This document shows, piece by piece, positions 26,054 through 37,739 of a stretch of DNA of 64,000 nucleotides. The position numbers and the translations under genes were made by a program. Below the pieces are notes generated by a model. It did not search any database, was not told the DNA's origin, and saw only the letters and a list, made by a program, of their open reading frames with translations. Every line of letters starts with the position of its first letter. The first letter of the stretch is position 1. This stretch comes from UBA1479 sp963972065 (GTDB lineage Bacteria; Pseudomonadota; Alphaproteobacteria; Rhodospirillales; Casp-alpha2): contig CAXAVJ010000001.1 in assembly GCA_963972065.1 (NCBI GenBank), positions 62,001-126,000 of the forward strand, given 5' to 3'.

Positions 26054-27418
26054 ATGGGTCTTCTCAAGGCACTGTTCGGGCTGGGCGGCACCAGCGCCAA
26101 AAAGAAATCCCGCCGCAAGGGGAAACGGGTCGGCGGCGGCTTCGTGCCGACTGAAATGTCGGGCTCGGCGGCCAGCATCGTGCTGACCGACATCGACGGT
26201 GCCGGCGGCGACAAGATCACCGAAAGCCTGGCCGATATCTTCGGCGCCATTTCCGACGTTGCCGTCTACCGCCGAACCCAGGCGATCCGGCTTAATCCCA
26301 AGGCGCCCCTGTTCAACGCCCTGCAGGAAGGGGTCCGAACGGGCGCGGAATGGCTGCGCGAGGAAGAGGCGGACCTTTTGGTCTGGGGGGCGACGGTCGA
26401 CCTCGGCACGGCGGTCGAACTGCGCTTTCTGCCCGTGGGCGCGGCCGAAGGGGCGGCCAGTACGTTCGGGCCGCTCGATCATCTGACCCTGCCGATCCCC
26501 ATGCCGCGCGACCTGTACAAGCTGATTCTGGTGTCGGCCATGGGCGCGCTTTTGCCCGTGCACCGGGGGGCGCGCAAGAAACTGGCGAGCGTGCTCGAGG
26601 GCGAGATGAGGGATCTGGAGAAGGTCTGGGACAGCCCGCCGCACCTGGAGCCGCCGCATCTGGCGTCCTGCCTGACCTGTTACGGCAACGTCTGCCTGTC
26701 CCTGTGGCGGGTCGGCGTCAAGAAGTACCTGGCCAAGGGGCTGAAGGCCTATCAGGAGGCGGTCAAGACCATCGACAAGTCGGAAGACCTTTTGCAATGG
26801 GCCCTGGCGCAGAACCATTTCGCAGACGGCCTGCAGATGAAATCGACCCAGGACGCGGATCCGGACGCCCTGGCCGCCGCCGCGGCGGCCTACCGCGAGG
26901 TCGCCGCGGCCCTCGGCCGCGACAACTATCCCAACGAATACGCGCTCGCGCTGATCAACACGGCCATGGTGCTGTACAAGATCGGCAACAAGGAAACCAC
27001 GCCGGCGCGGCTCAAGGAATCGGCCCAGGCCTTTGAAAGTGCGCTCGCCGCCTTCGACGTGGAACTGAACCCCGGCCGCTGGGCCGAGGCCATGAACGGC
27101 TACGGCACGGTCATGCTGGCCCTGGCGGAACGGGCCCAAGGCCCGGAACTGGCGGCCAAGGCGGTGGATGCCTTCAAGCAGGCGTTGGACGTGCGCAAGA
27201 AGGAATTGGTGCCGCTGTTGTGGGCGCAGACGGCCAACAACCTGGGTGCGGCCTGCTTCGCGCTCGCCAAGCGGCAGCCGTCGCCGCAATTGGTCGCCGA
27301 CGCGCAGAAATACTTTTCCGGGGCCTCGGAAATCTACCGCGCCGCCGGCAACCAGAAGCGCGTCATCGTCATCGAAAAGAACCTACAGCGCGTCAAGCAG
27401 ATGGCCAGAGGAGCCTGA
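26054..27418 (+). CDS. tetratricopeptide-repeat-type helical protein
   Basis: 454 residues from the ATG at 26054 (MGLLKALFGLGGTSAKKKS); the open frame from 25946 adds no plausible sequence. An N-terminal Lys/Arg-rich stretch is followed by an alpha/beta segment (residues about 35-140, LVWGATVDLGTAVELRFLP). Several TPR-like helical pairs with a period near 40 residues follow (YREVAAALG, FESALAAFDVE, FKQALDVRKKE, YFSGASEIYRAAG). There is no signal peptide. I do not recognise a named function. It converges on the solute-binding gene. Confidence 0.7.
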   Translation: MGLLKALFGLGGTSAKKKSRRKGKRVGGGFVPTEMSGSAASIVLTDIDGAGGDKITESLADIFGAISDVAVYRRTQAIRLNPKAPLFNALQEGVRTGAEWLREEEADLLVWGATVDLGTAVELRFLPVGAAEGAASTFGPLDHLTLPIPMPRDLYKLILVSAMGALLPVHRGARKKLASVLEGEMRDLEKVWDSPPHLEPPHLASCLTCYGNVCLSLWRVGVKKYLAKGLKAYQEAVKTIDKSEDLLQWALAQNHFADGLQMKSTQDADPDALAAAAAAYREVAAALGRDNYPNEYALALINTAMVLYKIGNKETTPARLKESAQAFESALAAFDVELNPGRWAEAMNGYGTVMLALAERAQGPELAAKAVDAFKQALDVRKKELVPLLWAQTANNLGAACFALAKRQPSPQLVADAQKYFSGASEIYRAAGNQKRVIVIEKNLQRVKQMARGA

Positions 27419-27437
27419 CGCCCCCCTGGCCCATCGC

Positions 27438-28166
27438 TTAGTCGTCGGTCGCGACGGCCAGTTTGCCGGTCACCCCGTGTTTGTCGATCAGGCCTTGAAC
27501 GAAGCCGCTTGAGACGGCGTCGGCGATGAAGGCCTGCACAACGGCCTTCAATGCCGGCTTGCCGTGGCGGGTGCCGATGGCCTGTTTGACCGCCGTGTAG
27601 CGCCCGGGCAGCAACCGCGTGCCCGGCATGTCGGAGGCGTTGTCGCGCAAGGCCGGGACCAGCCCTGCCAGGGCATCCAGTTTTTCCCGCTTGAACAGCT
27701 CGAACGCACCCGGCAGGCCCTGGGCACGGACGAGTTCCGCATGCTTCAGGGTGCGCGAAAGATACAAGTCATAGGCCGCGCGTTCAGACACGGCGATCTT
27801 CACGCCCGGCGCGTCCACGTCCTCGACCTTCTGAAACGGCGAGGCCTCGGGCACCAGATAGGTCGCCTCGATCTGCACATAGGCGTTGCAGAAATCGATG
27901 ACCTCGGCGCGCTTGGGCTCGATGGCGATCAGGCCGATGTCCCATTCACCGCGCTCGGCGGCGTCGGCGACCTCACCCGGCGTGGCGAAGGTGTTGAATT
28001 TCACGGCGATGCCCAGCTTCTCGGCGATGGCCGCGGCCATGTCGGGGGCGATGCCTTCGGGGTCGCCGTTGGCCTTCTTGCCGGTGACCAGAAGAATGTT
28101 GCCCAGGTTGATTCCGACCTGCAGGACCGTGGGGTCCAGAAGGTCGGCGATGGCGTCTTTCGTCAT
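27438..28166 (-). CDS. family 3 solute-binding-like protein lacking a signal peptide
   Basis: 242 residues, a type II periplasmic-binding fold: LQVGINLGNILLVTGKKANG, GIAPDMAAAIAEKLGI, GEWDIGLIAIEPKRAEVIDF and VKIAVSERAAYDLYLSRTL. Family 3 proteins bind amino acids for ABC uptake. This one starts directly with cytosolic-type sequence (MTKDAIADLLDP), so it appears cytoplasmic. No permease or ATPase gene is adjacent. It may be a cytosolic binding protein or an enzyme relative. Confidence 0.75.
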   Translation of the reverse strand: MTKDAIADLLDPTVLQVGINLGNILLVTGKKANGDPEGIAPDMAAAIAEKLGIAVKFNTFATPGEVADAAERGEWDIGLIAIEPKRAEVIDFCNAYVQIEATYLVPEASPFQKVEDVDAPGVKIAVSERAAYDLYLSRTLKHAELVRAQGLPGAFELFKREKLDALAGLVPALRDNASDMPGTRLLPGRYTAVKQAIGTRHGKPALKAVVQAFIADAVSSGFVQGLIDKHGVTGKLAVATDD

Positions 28167-28302
28167 GTTTCGTCCCTTTTATGTCTTTTGCTGTTTTTCT
28201 GATGGCTCGGCCTTGGCGCCGGGCGGTCCCGGACGATGCGCGATCCGGCCCTGGAAATCAATAAATGCCAGGCAATCGATGTCACCGTGCCCGGCCAGAC
28301 AC

Positions 28303-28335
28303 AAAAAAAGAGGGCGGAACCCGAAGGTTCCGCCC
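28303..28335 (-). terminator. rho-independent terminator
   Basis: On the minus strand a GGGCGGAACC / GGTTCCGCCC hairpin is followed by a run of seven T. It ends transcription of the ketopantoate-reductase-like gene, whose stop is 58 bp upstream. This is one of the clearest intrinsic terminators in the window. Confidence 0.85.
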
Positions 28336-28393
28336 ATGCAAGGAGGAAGGAAACGAATGCGGAGACAGTAACGCCGCCCCGGGCGTGGGCCGG

Positions 28394-29446
28394 TCAGGCG
28401 GATTGGCGCTGGTTCCGGGCCAGGCGCGCGTCCACGGTGGCGACGATTTCGTCGATTTCGGGATTGGCCATGCCGAGCGAACGGCCGATCAACTGAACCA
28501 GCATGTCGACGCGTTCGATCACTGGTGATCCGGCGGCCACGGCGCGGGCCACGGACGACGGCTTCAACAGGTTTTCCGCCGCATTGGCGTATTTCTCGAA
28601 CGGCACGGCGTCGGCCGGATCGGCGCCCAGGTTGCGGGCGATGGCGTCCACGTGTTGGTAGATCATACGGGACCGGCCCAGGTTTTCATGCACCGCATCG
28701 CGGATCGGGCGCACGTCGTCCCGCGTCACGCAGCGGTAGTTTCCGGTCAGCAGCATTGACCATTTCGCAAGCGGCACGAAAATCGAATCAAACGCCTTCA
28801 ACTTGACCGGCACGTCCGACCGGCCGACCCGCACGGCGGCGATGTCGGCGTCCAGGCGGTCGAGCAGCTTGTTGGCGTCGCGGTCGCCGAACCGTGCGGC
28901 CTTGAAGTTGGTCGGCAGGCCCACGTGCAAGACATTCGCGCCTTCTTCCGGCGGGCGGAAGGCCTGGGGATCAGGGCTGCACAGGGTCATCAGATCGGGC
29001 TCGAAACGGTCCCAGACCCGGGGGTTGGTATAGGCGGTTTCCAGCTTGCCCGTATCCAGGCCGGGGATGCGTTTGAGGAACGGCAACGGCGGCATGTTCA
29101 TGATCGACAGGCACGGGATGCCGGCATCGGCGATGCGGATCAAAAGCGTGCGCAGCGAATGGGCGGAATATTGCGGTTCCTGCATGGCCAGACCGACCAG
29201 GTCATAGGCCCCGGCGGCGACGTTTTCCGGCGTCTGGGCGTCCAGGCGCCCGGGCAGGTCCTTGGAGCGGAAGGTGCGGTGCGTGTCCTCGCCCTTCAGG
29301 CGGATGCGCACTTCCGTGCCGTGCTCGTTAATCAGCTTGGCCGTTTCCTCGCGGCAGACCAGGGTCACGTTATGCCCGGCCATCAACAGTTTGGTGCCCA
29401 GCAGGGAGCCGTAGGAAGCGCCAAGAATGAGAATGTTATGTGCCAT
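28394..29446 (-). CDS. ketopantoate reductase-like NAD(P)-binding protein
   Basis: 350 residues. The N-terminal Rossmann domain has ILILGASYGSLLGTKLLMAGHNVTL (split by family as GxGxxG-like GASYGS) and VTLVCREETAKLI. The C-terminal helical part has FVPLAKWSMLLTGNYRCVT. It resembles the ApbA/PanE superfamily but is longer and lacks an obvious panE catalytic Lys context, so another 2-keto substrate is likely. It diverges from the XRE-DUF2083 regulator, which may control it. Confidence 0.7.
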   Translation of the reverse strand: MAHNILILGASYGSLLGTKLLMAGHNVTLVCREETAKLINEHGTEVRIRLKGEDTHRTFRSKDLPGRLDAQTPENVAAGAYDLVGLAMQEPQYSAHSLRTLLIRIADAGIPCLSIMNMPPLPFLKRIPGLDTGKLETAYTNPRVWDRFEPDLMTLCSPDPQAFRPPEEGANVLHVGLPTNFKAARFGDRDANKLLDRLDADIAAVRVGRSDVPVKLKAFDSIFVPLAKWSMLLTGNYRCVTRDDVRPIRDAVHENLGRSRMIYQHVDAIARNLGADPADAVPFEKYANAAENLLKPSSVARAVAAGSPVIERVDMLVQLIGRSLGMANPEIDEIVATVDARLARNQRQSA

Positions 29447-29633
29447 GTGGGGTCTCCTCAGATGTCTTTGCTTTCCACCGTCGCCCCTGCAAAGAGGACG
29501 ATGTTTCAGGCGAGACCCTACGCTTGGTATACCACGAAATCACGATTTATCGGGTTTATGTGTTATCTGTATTGGCAACAAATCTAGTAAAATGTTAAAT
29601 TGTTAATTATCGAATCGAGGGCGGAACACGGGC
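29447..29633. promoter_or_regulatory. AT-rich divergent intergenic region
   Basis: 187 bp between two divergent genes. Positions about 29515-29615 are far richer in A+T than the surroundings and include TGTTAAATTGTTAATTA-like tracts. It must hold both promoters and probably the operator of the XRE regulator. I cannot pick exact boxes with confidence. Confidence 0.45.
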
Positions 29634-31046
29634 ATGCGCATGCGCAAAACCCTGGTCGGACCGCGGCTGCGCCAGTTGCGCCGCGAGCACGGCCAGACCC
29701 AGGCGGAAATGGCGGCGGCGCTGGGCGTCTCGACCGCCTATGTGAACCTGCTGGAAAATAATCAGCGGTCCTTGTCCGTGACCATGCTGATGTCCCTGTC
29801 GGACGCCTACGGCGTCGACTGGCGGGACCTGATCAAGGACGAAGGCTCGACCCTTTTGGCCGACCTGCGCAACATGCTGCAGGACCCGCTGTTCGGCGGC
29901 GACCAGCCCGACCTTCAGGAACTGCGCGCCGCCATCGACCACGCGCCCCGGCTGGTCGACCATTTCCTGCACCTCTACCGCAATCACCGCAATGCGCTGG
30001 AAAACATGATGCGCCTGGGCAGCGAAGGCATGCCCGCCGACCTTTTGTCGTCGACGCCGGAGCGCATCATCCACGATTTCTTCCGCGACCATTCCAACCA
30101 CTTCCCCGACCTGGAGGCGGCGGCCGAGCGCCTGCGCGCCGCCACGCCCTGCGAGGTCGACGACGTCTACATGGTGCTCAAGGGCCGGCTCATGCGCGTG
30201 CATGGGATCGAGGTCCGCACGGCGTCGATCGAGGACATGGGCCAGGCGCTGCGCATCCACGACGAGACGACGTCGATCGTTCGTCTGTCGGAAGCCCTGG
30301 ATCATCAGAACCGGGTGTTCCAGCTGGCCCATGTGCTTTGCCTGGTCGAACTGCCGGGGATTTTGGGAAAGCTCACGGACGGCAGCGCCCTTAGCTCCGA
30401 GACCGCCGTGGCGCGCTGCCATGTCGAGCTTGCCAACTATTTCGCCGCCGCCTTCCTCATGCCCTACGGCCCGTTCTTCGAGGCGGCGGAGGACACCCGC
30501 TACGACGTCGACCGCCTGGCCGCCGCCTTCGGTGTGTCGTTCGAACAGGTCTGCCATCGCCTGACCACGCTGCAGCGCGACGGCGCCAAGGGCGTGCCGT
30601 TTTTCTTCCTGCGCGTCGACAAGGCGGGCAACGTGACCAAGCGGTTCAATTCGACCTCGTTCAACATCGCCGATTACGGCGGCGCCTGCCCGGTGTGGAA
30701 CATCCATACCTCGTTCCGCACGCCGGGCGTCATCGTGCCGCAGTTCGTGGAACTGCCGGATGGGGAGCGCTTCTTCACCATGTCGCGGACGACGGAACGG
30801 CCCGTGTTCTCGCGCGACACCCAGGACCGGCGCTTGGCCCTGTCCCTGGGTTGCGAGTTGAAACACGCCCATCGCCTGGCCTATGCCGCGCCCTTCAACA
30901 GCCGCGATGACGAGCTGTTCGCGCCCATCGGCATCAACTGCCACCTGTGCCCGCGCAAGAACTGCTCGCAGCGCGCCCATCAGCCGCTGCTGATGGACCT
31001 GCCCATCGACACCAACCGCCGTGGCAACACGCGCTACGAAAGCTGA
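29634..31046 (+). CDS. XRE-family regulator with IrrE/ImmA and DUF2083 regions (ScfR-like)
   Basis: 470 residues. An N-terminal XRE helix-turn-helix (LRQLRREHGQTQAEMAAALG, then VSTAYVNLLENNQRSLS) is followed by a long middle with the degenerate IrrE/ImmA-like segment (RCHVELANYFAAAFLMPYGP) and a C-terminal DUF2083 region with INCHLCPRKNCSQRAHQP. This layout is that of the short-chain fatty acyl-CoA regulator (ScfR/RamB) family, which controls acyl-CoA and glyoxylate metabolism. The presence of acs about 4 kb away fits a carbon-metabolism role, but targets are not shown. Confidence 0.87.
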   Translation: MRMRKTLVGPRLRQLRREHGQTQAEMAAALGVSTAYVNLLENNQRSLSVTMLMSLSDAYGVDWRDLIKDEGSTLLADLRNMLQDPLFGGDQPDLQELRAAIDHAPRLVDHFLHLYRNHRNALENMMRLGSEGMPADLLSSTPERIIHDFFRDHSNHFPDLEAAAERLRAATPCEVDDVYMVLKGRLMRVHGIEVRTASIEDMGQALRIHDETTSIVRLSEALDHQNRVFQLAHVLCLVELPGILGKLTDGSALSSETAVARCHVELANYFAAAFLMPYGPFFEAAEDTRYDVDRLAAAFGVSFEQVCHRLTTLQRDGAKGVPFFFLRVDKAGNVTKRFNSTSFNIADYGGACPVWNIHTSFRTPGVIVPQFVELPDGERFFTMSRTTERPVFSRDTQDRRLALSLGCELKHAHRLAYAAPFNSRDDELFAPIGINCHLCPRKNCSQRAHQPLLMDLPIDTNRRGNTRYES

Positions 31047-31145
31047 TCGCCGGGCTTACCGCGTCATCACAATGTGATTAGACATTTCGCCCAGGCGGGC
31101 GGAACATCACCGCAACCTCATCTTCAAATTGCGGAGGATCGCCCC

Positions 31146-31601
31146 ATGGCGAACATCAACGTCAACGGCAAGACCGTCACGGTCGACGCCGATGGTGCCA
31201 CGCCCCTGTTGTGGGTGTTGCGCGAATACCTGGACCTGACGGGTGCGAAATACGGCTGCGGCATCGCCGCCTGCGGCGCCTGCACCGTGCATGTCAACGG
31301 CGAGGCCGTGCGCGCCTGCGCCCTGCCGTTGGAGGCGGTTGCCGCGACCGACAAGATCGTCACCATCGAGGGCCTGTCGCCCGACGGCTCCCATCCCGTG
31401 CAGAAGGCCTGGTTGGACCTGGACGTGCCGCAATGCGGCTACTGTCAGACCGGCATGATCATGGCGGCGGCGGCGCTGCTGGCGAAAAACCCCAGGCCCT
31501 CGGACGCCGACATCGATGCGGAGATGTCCAACATCTGCCGCTGCGGCACCTATCAGCGCGTGCGCGCCGGCATCCATCAGGCCGCCGGCCGGAAAGCGTA
31601 A
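31146..31601 (+). CDS. [2Fe-2S] subunit of xanthine dehydrogenase-family molybdenum hydroxylase (IorA-like)
   Basis: 151 residues from the ATG at 31146, preceded by GGAGGATC. The N-terminal plant-type ferredoxin domain has GCGIAACGACTVHVNG, and the C-terminal helical domain has CGYCQTGM and CRCGTY, binding two [2Fe-2S] clusters. It passes electrons from the molybdopterin subunit encoded 14 bp downstream. The two-subunit form without an FAD subunit matches isoquinoline 1-oxidoreductase and related aldehyde oxidases. Confidence 0.9.
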   Translation: MANINVNGKTVTVDADGATPLLWVLREYLDLTGAKYGCGIAACGACTVHVNGEAVRACALPLEAVAATDKIVTIEGLSPDGSHPVQKAWLDLDVPQCGYCQTGMIMAAAALLAKNPRPSDADIDAEMSNICRCGTYQRVRAGIHQAAGRKA

Positions 31602-31615
31602 GGGGAGGAACGGAG

Positions 31616-33802
31616 ATGACGACATCGATGAACGTTTCGCGCCGCGCCTTCATGGCGGGGGCCGGGGCCGCCGGTCTGATCCTGGGCTTCCGCGTGCCGC
31701 TTTCAAGCGGCGGCGGCGCGGCCCTGGCCGGGGCCGGGCAGATGGACGAGATCACCGCCTGGGTCGTGGTGCGGCCTGACGAGGCCGTGGTGATCCGCAT
31801 CGCGCGTTCGGAAATGGGCCAGGGCACCCTGACGGGCCTGGCCCAGCTGGTGGCCGAGGAACTGGACTGTGACTGGGCCCGCGTGACCACCGAATACCCC
31901 ACGCCGGGCACCAACCTGGCCCGGGGCAAGATATGGAAAAGCTTCGCCACCGGCGGCAGCCGGGGCATTCGCGGCTCCCACGACTACGTGCGCGAAGGCG
32001 GCGCCGCCGCGCGCCAGATGCTGGTGACGGCGGCGGCCAATGCCTGGGGCGTGTCGCCGGGCGACTGCACCACGGCCAAGGGCGTGATCACCCATGGCGC
32101 CTCGGGCCGTGCGACGACCTACGGCAAGGTTGCCCTGGCCGCGGCCAAGCTGCCGGTGCCCGAGACCGTCGCCCTGAAGGACCCCAAGGACTGGACCATC
32201 GCGGGCCAGCCGCTTAAGCGTCTCGACACCGCCGACAAGCTGACCGGCAAGCAGATCTACGGCACGGATCTGAAACTGCCCGGCATGGTCAACGCGGCGA
32301 TCCGCCAATACCCCCTATTCGGGGCCAAGCTGAAATCCTTCGATGCGTCCAAGGTCACGGCCATGCCCGGGGTGAAGAAGGTGGTGGCCGTCGGCGACGA
32401 CGCCGTCGCCGTGGTCGCCGACAAATGGTGGCAGGCCAAGACGGCGATCGATGCCCTGCCCGTCGAATGGGACGAAGGACCGCACGCCAAGGTCGACAGC
32501 GCCGACATCCAGGCCATGGTGGCGGAGGGCCTGGACGCCAAGGAGGCCTTCGTCGCCAACCAGGTCGGCGACGCCGAGGCGGCCATCGCCGGGTCGGTCA
32601 AGCAGGTGCAGGCGACCTATTCCTATCCGTTCCAGCACCACGCGACCATGGAGCCCATGAACGCCACGGCCCTGTGGACGCCGGACCGCTGCGAGGTCTG
32701 GTGCCCGACCCAGAACGGGGAATCGGCGCTCGACGCCACGGCCGAAGCGGCGGGCCTGCCCGCCGACAAATGCGACGTCTACAAAACGCTGTTGGGCGGC
32801 GGCTTCGGGCGGCGGGGGGCCGGGCCGGTCCACGACTACGTGCGCCAGGCGGTCCTCATCGCCAGGCAGATGCCGGGCACGCCGGTGAAGCTGTTGTGGA
32901 CCCGGGAAGAGGATATGACCCACGGCGCCTATCACCCGGTGACGCAATGCCGGATGACCGCGGGGCTCGATGACCAGGGCGAAATCACGGGCCTGCGGGT
33001 GCGCATCTCGGGACAGTCGATCCTGGCCGGCATCATGCCGGGGCGGCTCAAGGCCGGGATGGATCCGGTCACCTTCCAATGCTTCGCACCCAAGGGCGAT
33101 CATGCCATCAGCTACGGCTTCCCCGCCCTCAAGGTCGACCACGCCATGCGCAACCCGCACCTGCGCCCGGGCTTCTGGCGCGGGGTCAACGCCAACCAGA
33201 ACGTTATCTACCTGGAATGCTTCATGGACGAACTGGCCCATGTCGCCGGCCAGGACCCGCTCGCGTTCCGTTTGAAGTACATAAAGGACCATCCGAAAAG
33301 CCGGGCCGTGCTGCAGGCCGTGGCGGACAAGGCGGGCTGGGGCACGCCCGCACCCAAGGGCGTGTTCCGGGGCTTGGCCCATTGCAAGGCCTTCGCCAGC
33401 TACGTCGCCGCCTGCGCCGAAGTTTCGGTCTCGTCCGACGGCACGGTGAAGATCCACCGCATCGTCGCGGCCACGGATTCCGGCCATGCCGTCAACCCGC
33501 AGCAGATCGCGGCCCAGGTCGAAGGCTCCTTCGTCTACGGCCTGTCGGCCATGCTGATGGGCGAATGCACGATCAAGGACGGCCGCGTCGAACAGCAGAA
33601 CTTCGATACTTACGAAGTCATGCGCATCAAGGACATGCCCAAGGTCGAAGCGATCGTCATGCCGTCCGGCGGGTTCTGGGGCGGGGTCGGCGAGCCGACG
33701 ATTGCGGTTGCGGCCCCCGCCGTGCTTAACGCCATCTTCGCCGCCACGGGCAAGCGCATCCGCGATTTCCCGCTGAAAAACGCGGGCCTGCGCATGGCGT
33801 GA
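31616..33802 (+). CDS. molybdopterin-binding subunit of xanthine dehydrogenase-family oxidoreductase (IorB-like)
   Basis: 728 residues from the ATG at 31616 (GGAGG before it). The N-terminus NVSRRAFMAGAGAAGLILGF is a twin-arginine signal, so the folded enzyme is exported to the periplasm. Later motifs are ATGGSRGIRGS, LGGGFGRRG, RPGFWRGVN and GGVGEPTIAVAAPAVLNA, the last holding the catalytic Glu. It hydroxylates N-heterocycles or oxidises aldehydes; the substrate is not determinable. It is paired with the Fe-S subunit. Confidence 0.9.
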   Translation: MTTSMNVSRRAFMAGAGAAGLILGFRVPLSSGGGAALAGAGQMDEITAWVVVRPDEAVVIRIARSEMGQGTLTGLAQLVAEELDCDWARVTTEYPTPGTNLARGKIWKSFATGGSRGIRGSHDYVREGGAAARQMLVTAAANAWGVSPGDCTTAKGVITHGASGRATTYGKVALAAAKLPVPETVALKDPKDWTIAGQPLKRLDTADKLTGKQIYGTDLKLPGMVNAAIRQYPLFGAKLKSFDASKVTAMPGVKKVVAVGDDAVAVVADKWWQAKTAIDALPVEWDEGPHAKVDSADIQAMVAEGLDAKEAFVANQVGDAEAAIAGSVKQVQATYSYPFQHHATMEPMNATALWTPDRCEVWCPTQNGESALDATAEAAGLPADKCDVYKTLLGGGFGRRGAGPVHDYVRQAVLIARQMPGTPVKLLWTREEDMTHGAYHPVTQCRMTAGLDDQGEITGLRVRISGQSILAGIMPGRLKAGMDPVTFQCFAPKGDHAISYGFPALKVDHAMRNPHLRPGFWRGVNANQNVIYLECFMDELAHVAGQDPLAFRLKYIKDHPKSRAVLQAVADKAGWGTPAPKGVFRGLAHCKAFASYVAACAEVSVSSDGTVKIHRIVAATDSGHAVNPQQIAAQVEGSFVYGLSAMLMGECTIKDGRVEQQNFDTYEVMRIKDMPKVEAIVMPSGGFWGGVGEPTIAVAAPAVLNAIFAATGKRIRDFPLKNAGLRMA

Positions 33803-33817
33803 GTGTGCTGCCGCCGG

Positions 33818-35323
33818 TTACGCCGGCTTCGGCGTGTATTCCGGCCCCAGGGGCACCAGACGCACGCCCGCGCGCAGGTGGCGGTAGGGATATTCCCGGG
33901 GGTCGACGATATGGGCCCCCGGCGCCACGGCGACCAGGGTTGCGGCGGCGATGGGGTCGAAATCGGCGCGGAAGTGGCAGGTGCTTTTCAGCACCAGGAT
34001 CTTCTGTTCCGTGGGCGCGATGCCGATGTGCTTGAAGATGTCCTGATCGTAGGCCTGCATGCGCTTGCTGGTGGTGACCACGGACACGCCGCCGATCTTG
34101 AGGACCGCGGCCGGGCCGATGTCGATGCGGCGGCCGGGAATGCTGCGGCCCGTGGTCGTGAACCTGCCGTCGCTCAAGGCTGCGACCTCGAAGGTGCCGT
34201 GGAACGGTTTGTCTCCGGGAATGGCATGCTTGCCGCCCAGGTCCAGGGTCACGGTCGCGCCGACCCCGGCCTCGGTCGCGGCCCGCGCGGCGTCCGGATC
34301 CCACATCACGCACATGGCGGCCCCCTGGGCGTCGTGGCGCACCAGGGCGGCCAGCATGCCCGTGGTGTCGCAGGTCCCGCCGGCGCCGGGGTTGTCCTGG
34401 GTGTCGGCGATGACGATGGGCGCCGATGCCGTCTGCGCCAGTTCCATGGCCTTGGTCACGGCCTCGTCCGGCGTCATCAGGGGTTCGGCGAAATCCGCTT
34501 CACGGTCCAGGACCATGGCCTCCAGCATGTCGGCGGCGCGGTCGGCGGCCTCCTGGGTGCGGGCGTGGCAGACGACGGCGGGGCCGCATTCGTCAAGATC
34601 GGACGGCGGGAAGCCGGCGGCGTAGCACAGGTTCAGGATGTCGCCGCCCTCGCCAGCGACCGAGGCTTCGATGACCGCCTTGGTCGGCTCGATCAGGGTG
34701 CATTGGAAATTCAGCGGCAGCAGGAACGGAATGCGGCGCAGGGCCTTGCCCTTTGGAATCCCTTCCTCAAGGACCCGCATCAAAATCCGCGCCGAGCGGC
34801 TCCCGGTGTGCTGGCGGTCGATGTGTGGGTAGGTCAGATAGATGGCGACGCCGTCGATGTTGTCGACCATCTGTTGTGTCAGGTTGACGTGATAGTCGAG
34901 CGAGATGACCAGCGGCACATCGGGGCCGATGCAGGCCCGCACGCGGCGCAGCACCTCGCCCTCGGCATCGGGGAAGGTTTCCGAACACATGGCGCCGTGC
35001 AGGTCCAGATACACGGCGTCCACGGGCATGGCCTGGGACAACATGCCGACCAGTTCGCCGACAATGCGCTCGAAGCAATCGTCGGTGATATAGCCGCCTG
35101 CCCCGGCATGGCCCCAGATCAGGGGGACCAGTTCGTGGCTCGGGTCGATGGTGTCGAGAAAGCCCGACATCCCGAACGACCCGCCTTTGGTCCGTTCGAT
35201 GATTTCCCCACGCCGCGCCAGCGGCGGAAACTCGCCGCCCCGGGCGTAATAGTCATAGTCGGTGCGCATGGGCACGAAGCAGTGGGTTTCGTGCAGGAAT
35301 CCGCCGATTGCGATGCGGGCCAT
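33818..35323 (-). CDS. M81 family metallopeptidase (MlrC-like)
   Basis: 501 residues. The N-terminus MARIAIGGFLHETHCFVP carries the conserved His/Glu, AVYLDLHGAMCSE the Asp/His pair, and SLDYHVNLTQQMVDN with TYPHIDRQHTG completes the zinc-ligand region. MlrC (microcystinase C) degrades linearised microcystin; most members act on unknown small peptides or amides. It converges on the oxidoreductase pair and there is no signal peptide. Confidence 0.88.
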   Translation of the reverse strand: MARIAIGGFLHETHCFVPMRTDYDYYARGGEFPPLARRGEIIERTKGGSFGMSGFLDTIDPSHELVPLIWGHAGAGGYITDDCFERIVGELVGMLSQAMPVDAVYLDLHGAMCSETFPDAEGEVLRRVRACIGPDVPLVISLDYHVNLTQQMVDNIDGVAIYLTYPHIDRQHTGSRSARILMRVLEEGIPKGKALRRIPFLLPLNFQCTLIEPTKAVIEASVAGEGGDILNLCYAAGFPPSDLDECGPAVVCHARTQEAADRAADMLEAMVLDREADFAEPLMTPDEAVTKAMELAQTASAPIVIADTQDNPGAGGTCDTTGMLAALVRHDAQGAAMCVMWDPDAARAATEAGVGATVTLDLGGKHAIPGDKPFHGTFEVAALSDGRFTTTGRSIPGRRIDIGPAAVLKIGGVSVVTTSKRMQAYDQDIFKHIGIAPTEQKILVLKSTCHFRADFDPIAAATLVAVAPGAHIVDPREYPYRHLRAGVRLVPLGPEYTPKPA

Positions 35324-35422
35324 GGATGTCTCCGTTATTCAGGGCGGCCGGTTGCGGCCTTTCTTCCCTTATTTTCTACGCCCTGGACCGGCATCTGCAA
35401 AGGTCACGACTGTTCGGCGTAG

Positions 35423-35450
35423 AAAAAAGGCGGGACCGAACGGCCCCGCC
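35423..35450 (-). terminator. rho-independent terminator of acs
   Basis: On the minus strand GGCGGGGCCG / CGGTCCCGCC forms a GC-rich hairpin followed by six T, 26 bases after the acs stop. The plus-strand reading also has a short T run, so weak bidirectional use is possible. Confidence 0.8.
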
Positions 35451-35475
35451 TTTCTTGTTCGGATGATGTCGATGC

Positions 35476-37422
<1,947 letters not shown>

Positions 37423-37739
37423 GACGGTAGAAACCTCCCAATATTGCGCGCGGCAAGCGCCGCTTTTTTGGCGCGGGGCTGGTCTGCGTCCCGCCCGATC
37501 TCGTTCCCTGCGTCAGCCGGCGGTTGCTGGAACCTGATTGCGCCGGCCGTGCCGTGTGCCGTTTCCCCGATGCCGGGGCCACTCCCCCGGGTTTCCCCTG
37601 CGGTCTCGAATGGTATGGCGAAATCTCGCCCGAGAACAAGGTATAGCGCCCCGGAAGTCGGTTGGGCGATTCGTTGGATAGGGAAAAATTAGGGATCGCG
37701 CAAGTGCGTGGCGGAAATTTTTCTTTATTTACAAGGGCG
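37423..37739. other. intergenic region upstream of acs
   Basis: 317 bp between the acs start and the stop of the Rieske gene. It must carry the acs promoter; no convincing box pair, hairpin or small gene could be picked. Short reading frames here lack plausible starts and composition. Confidence 0.4.
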
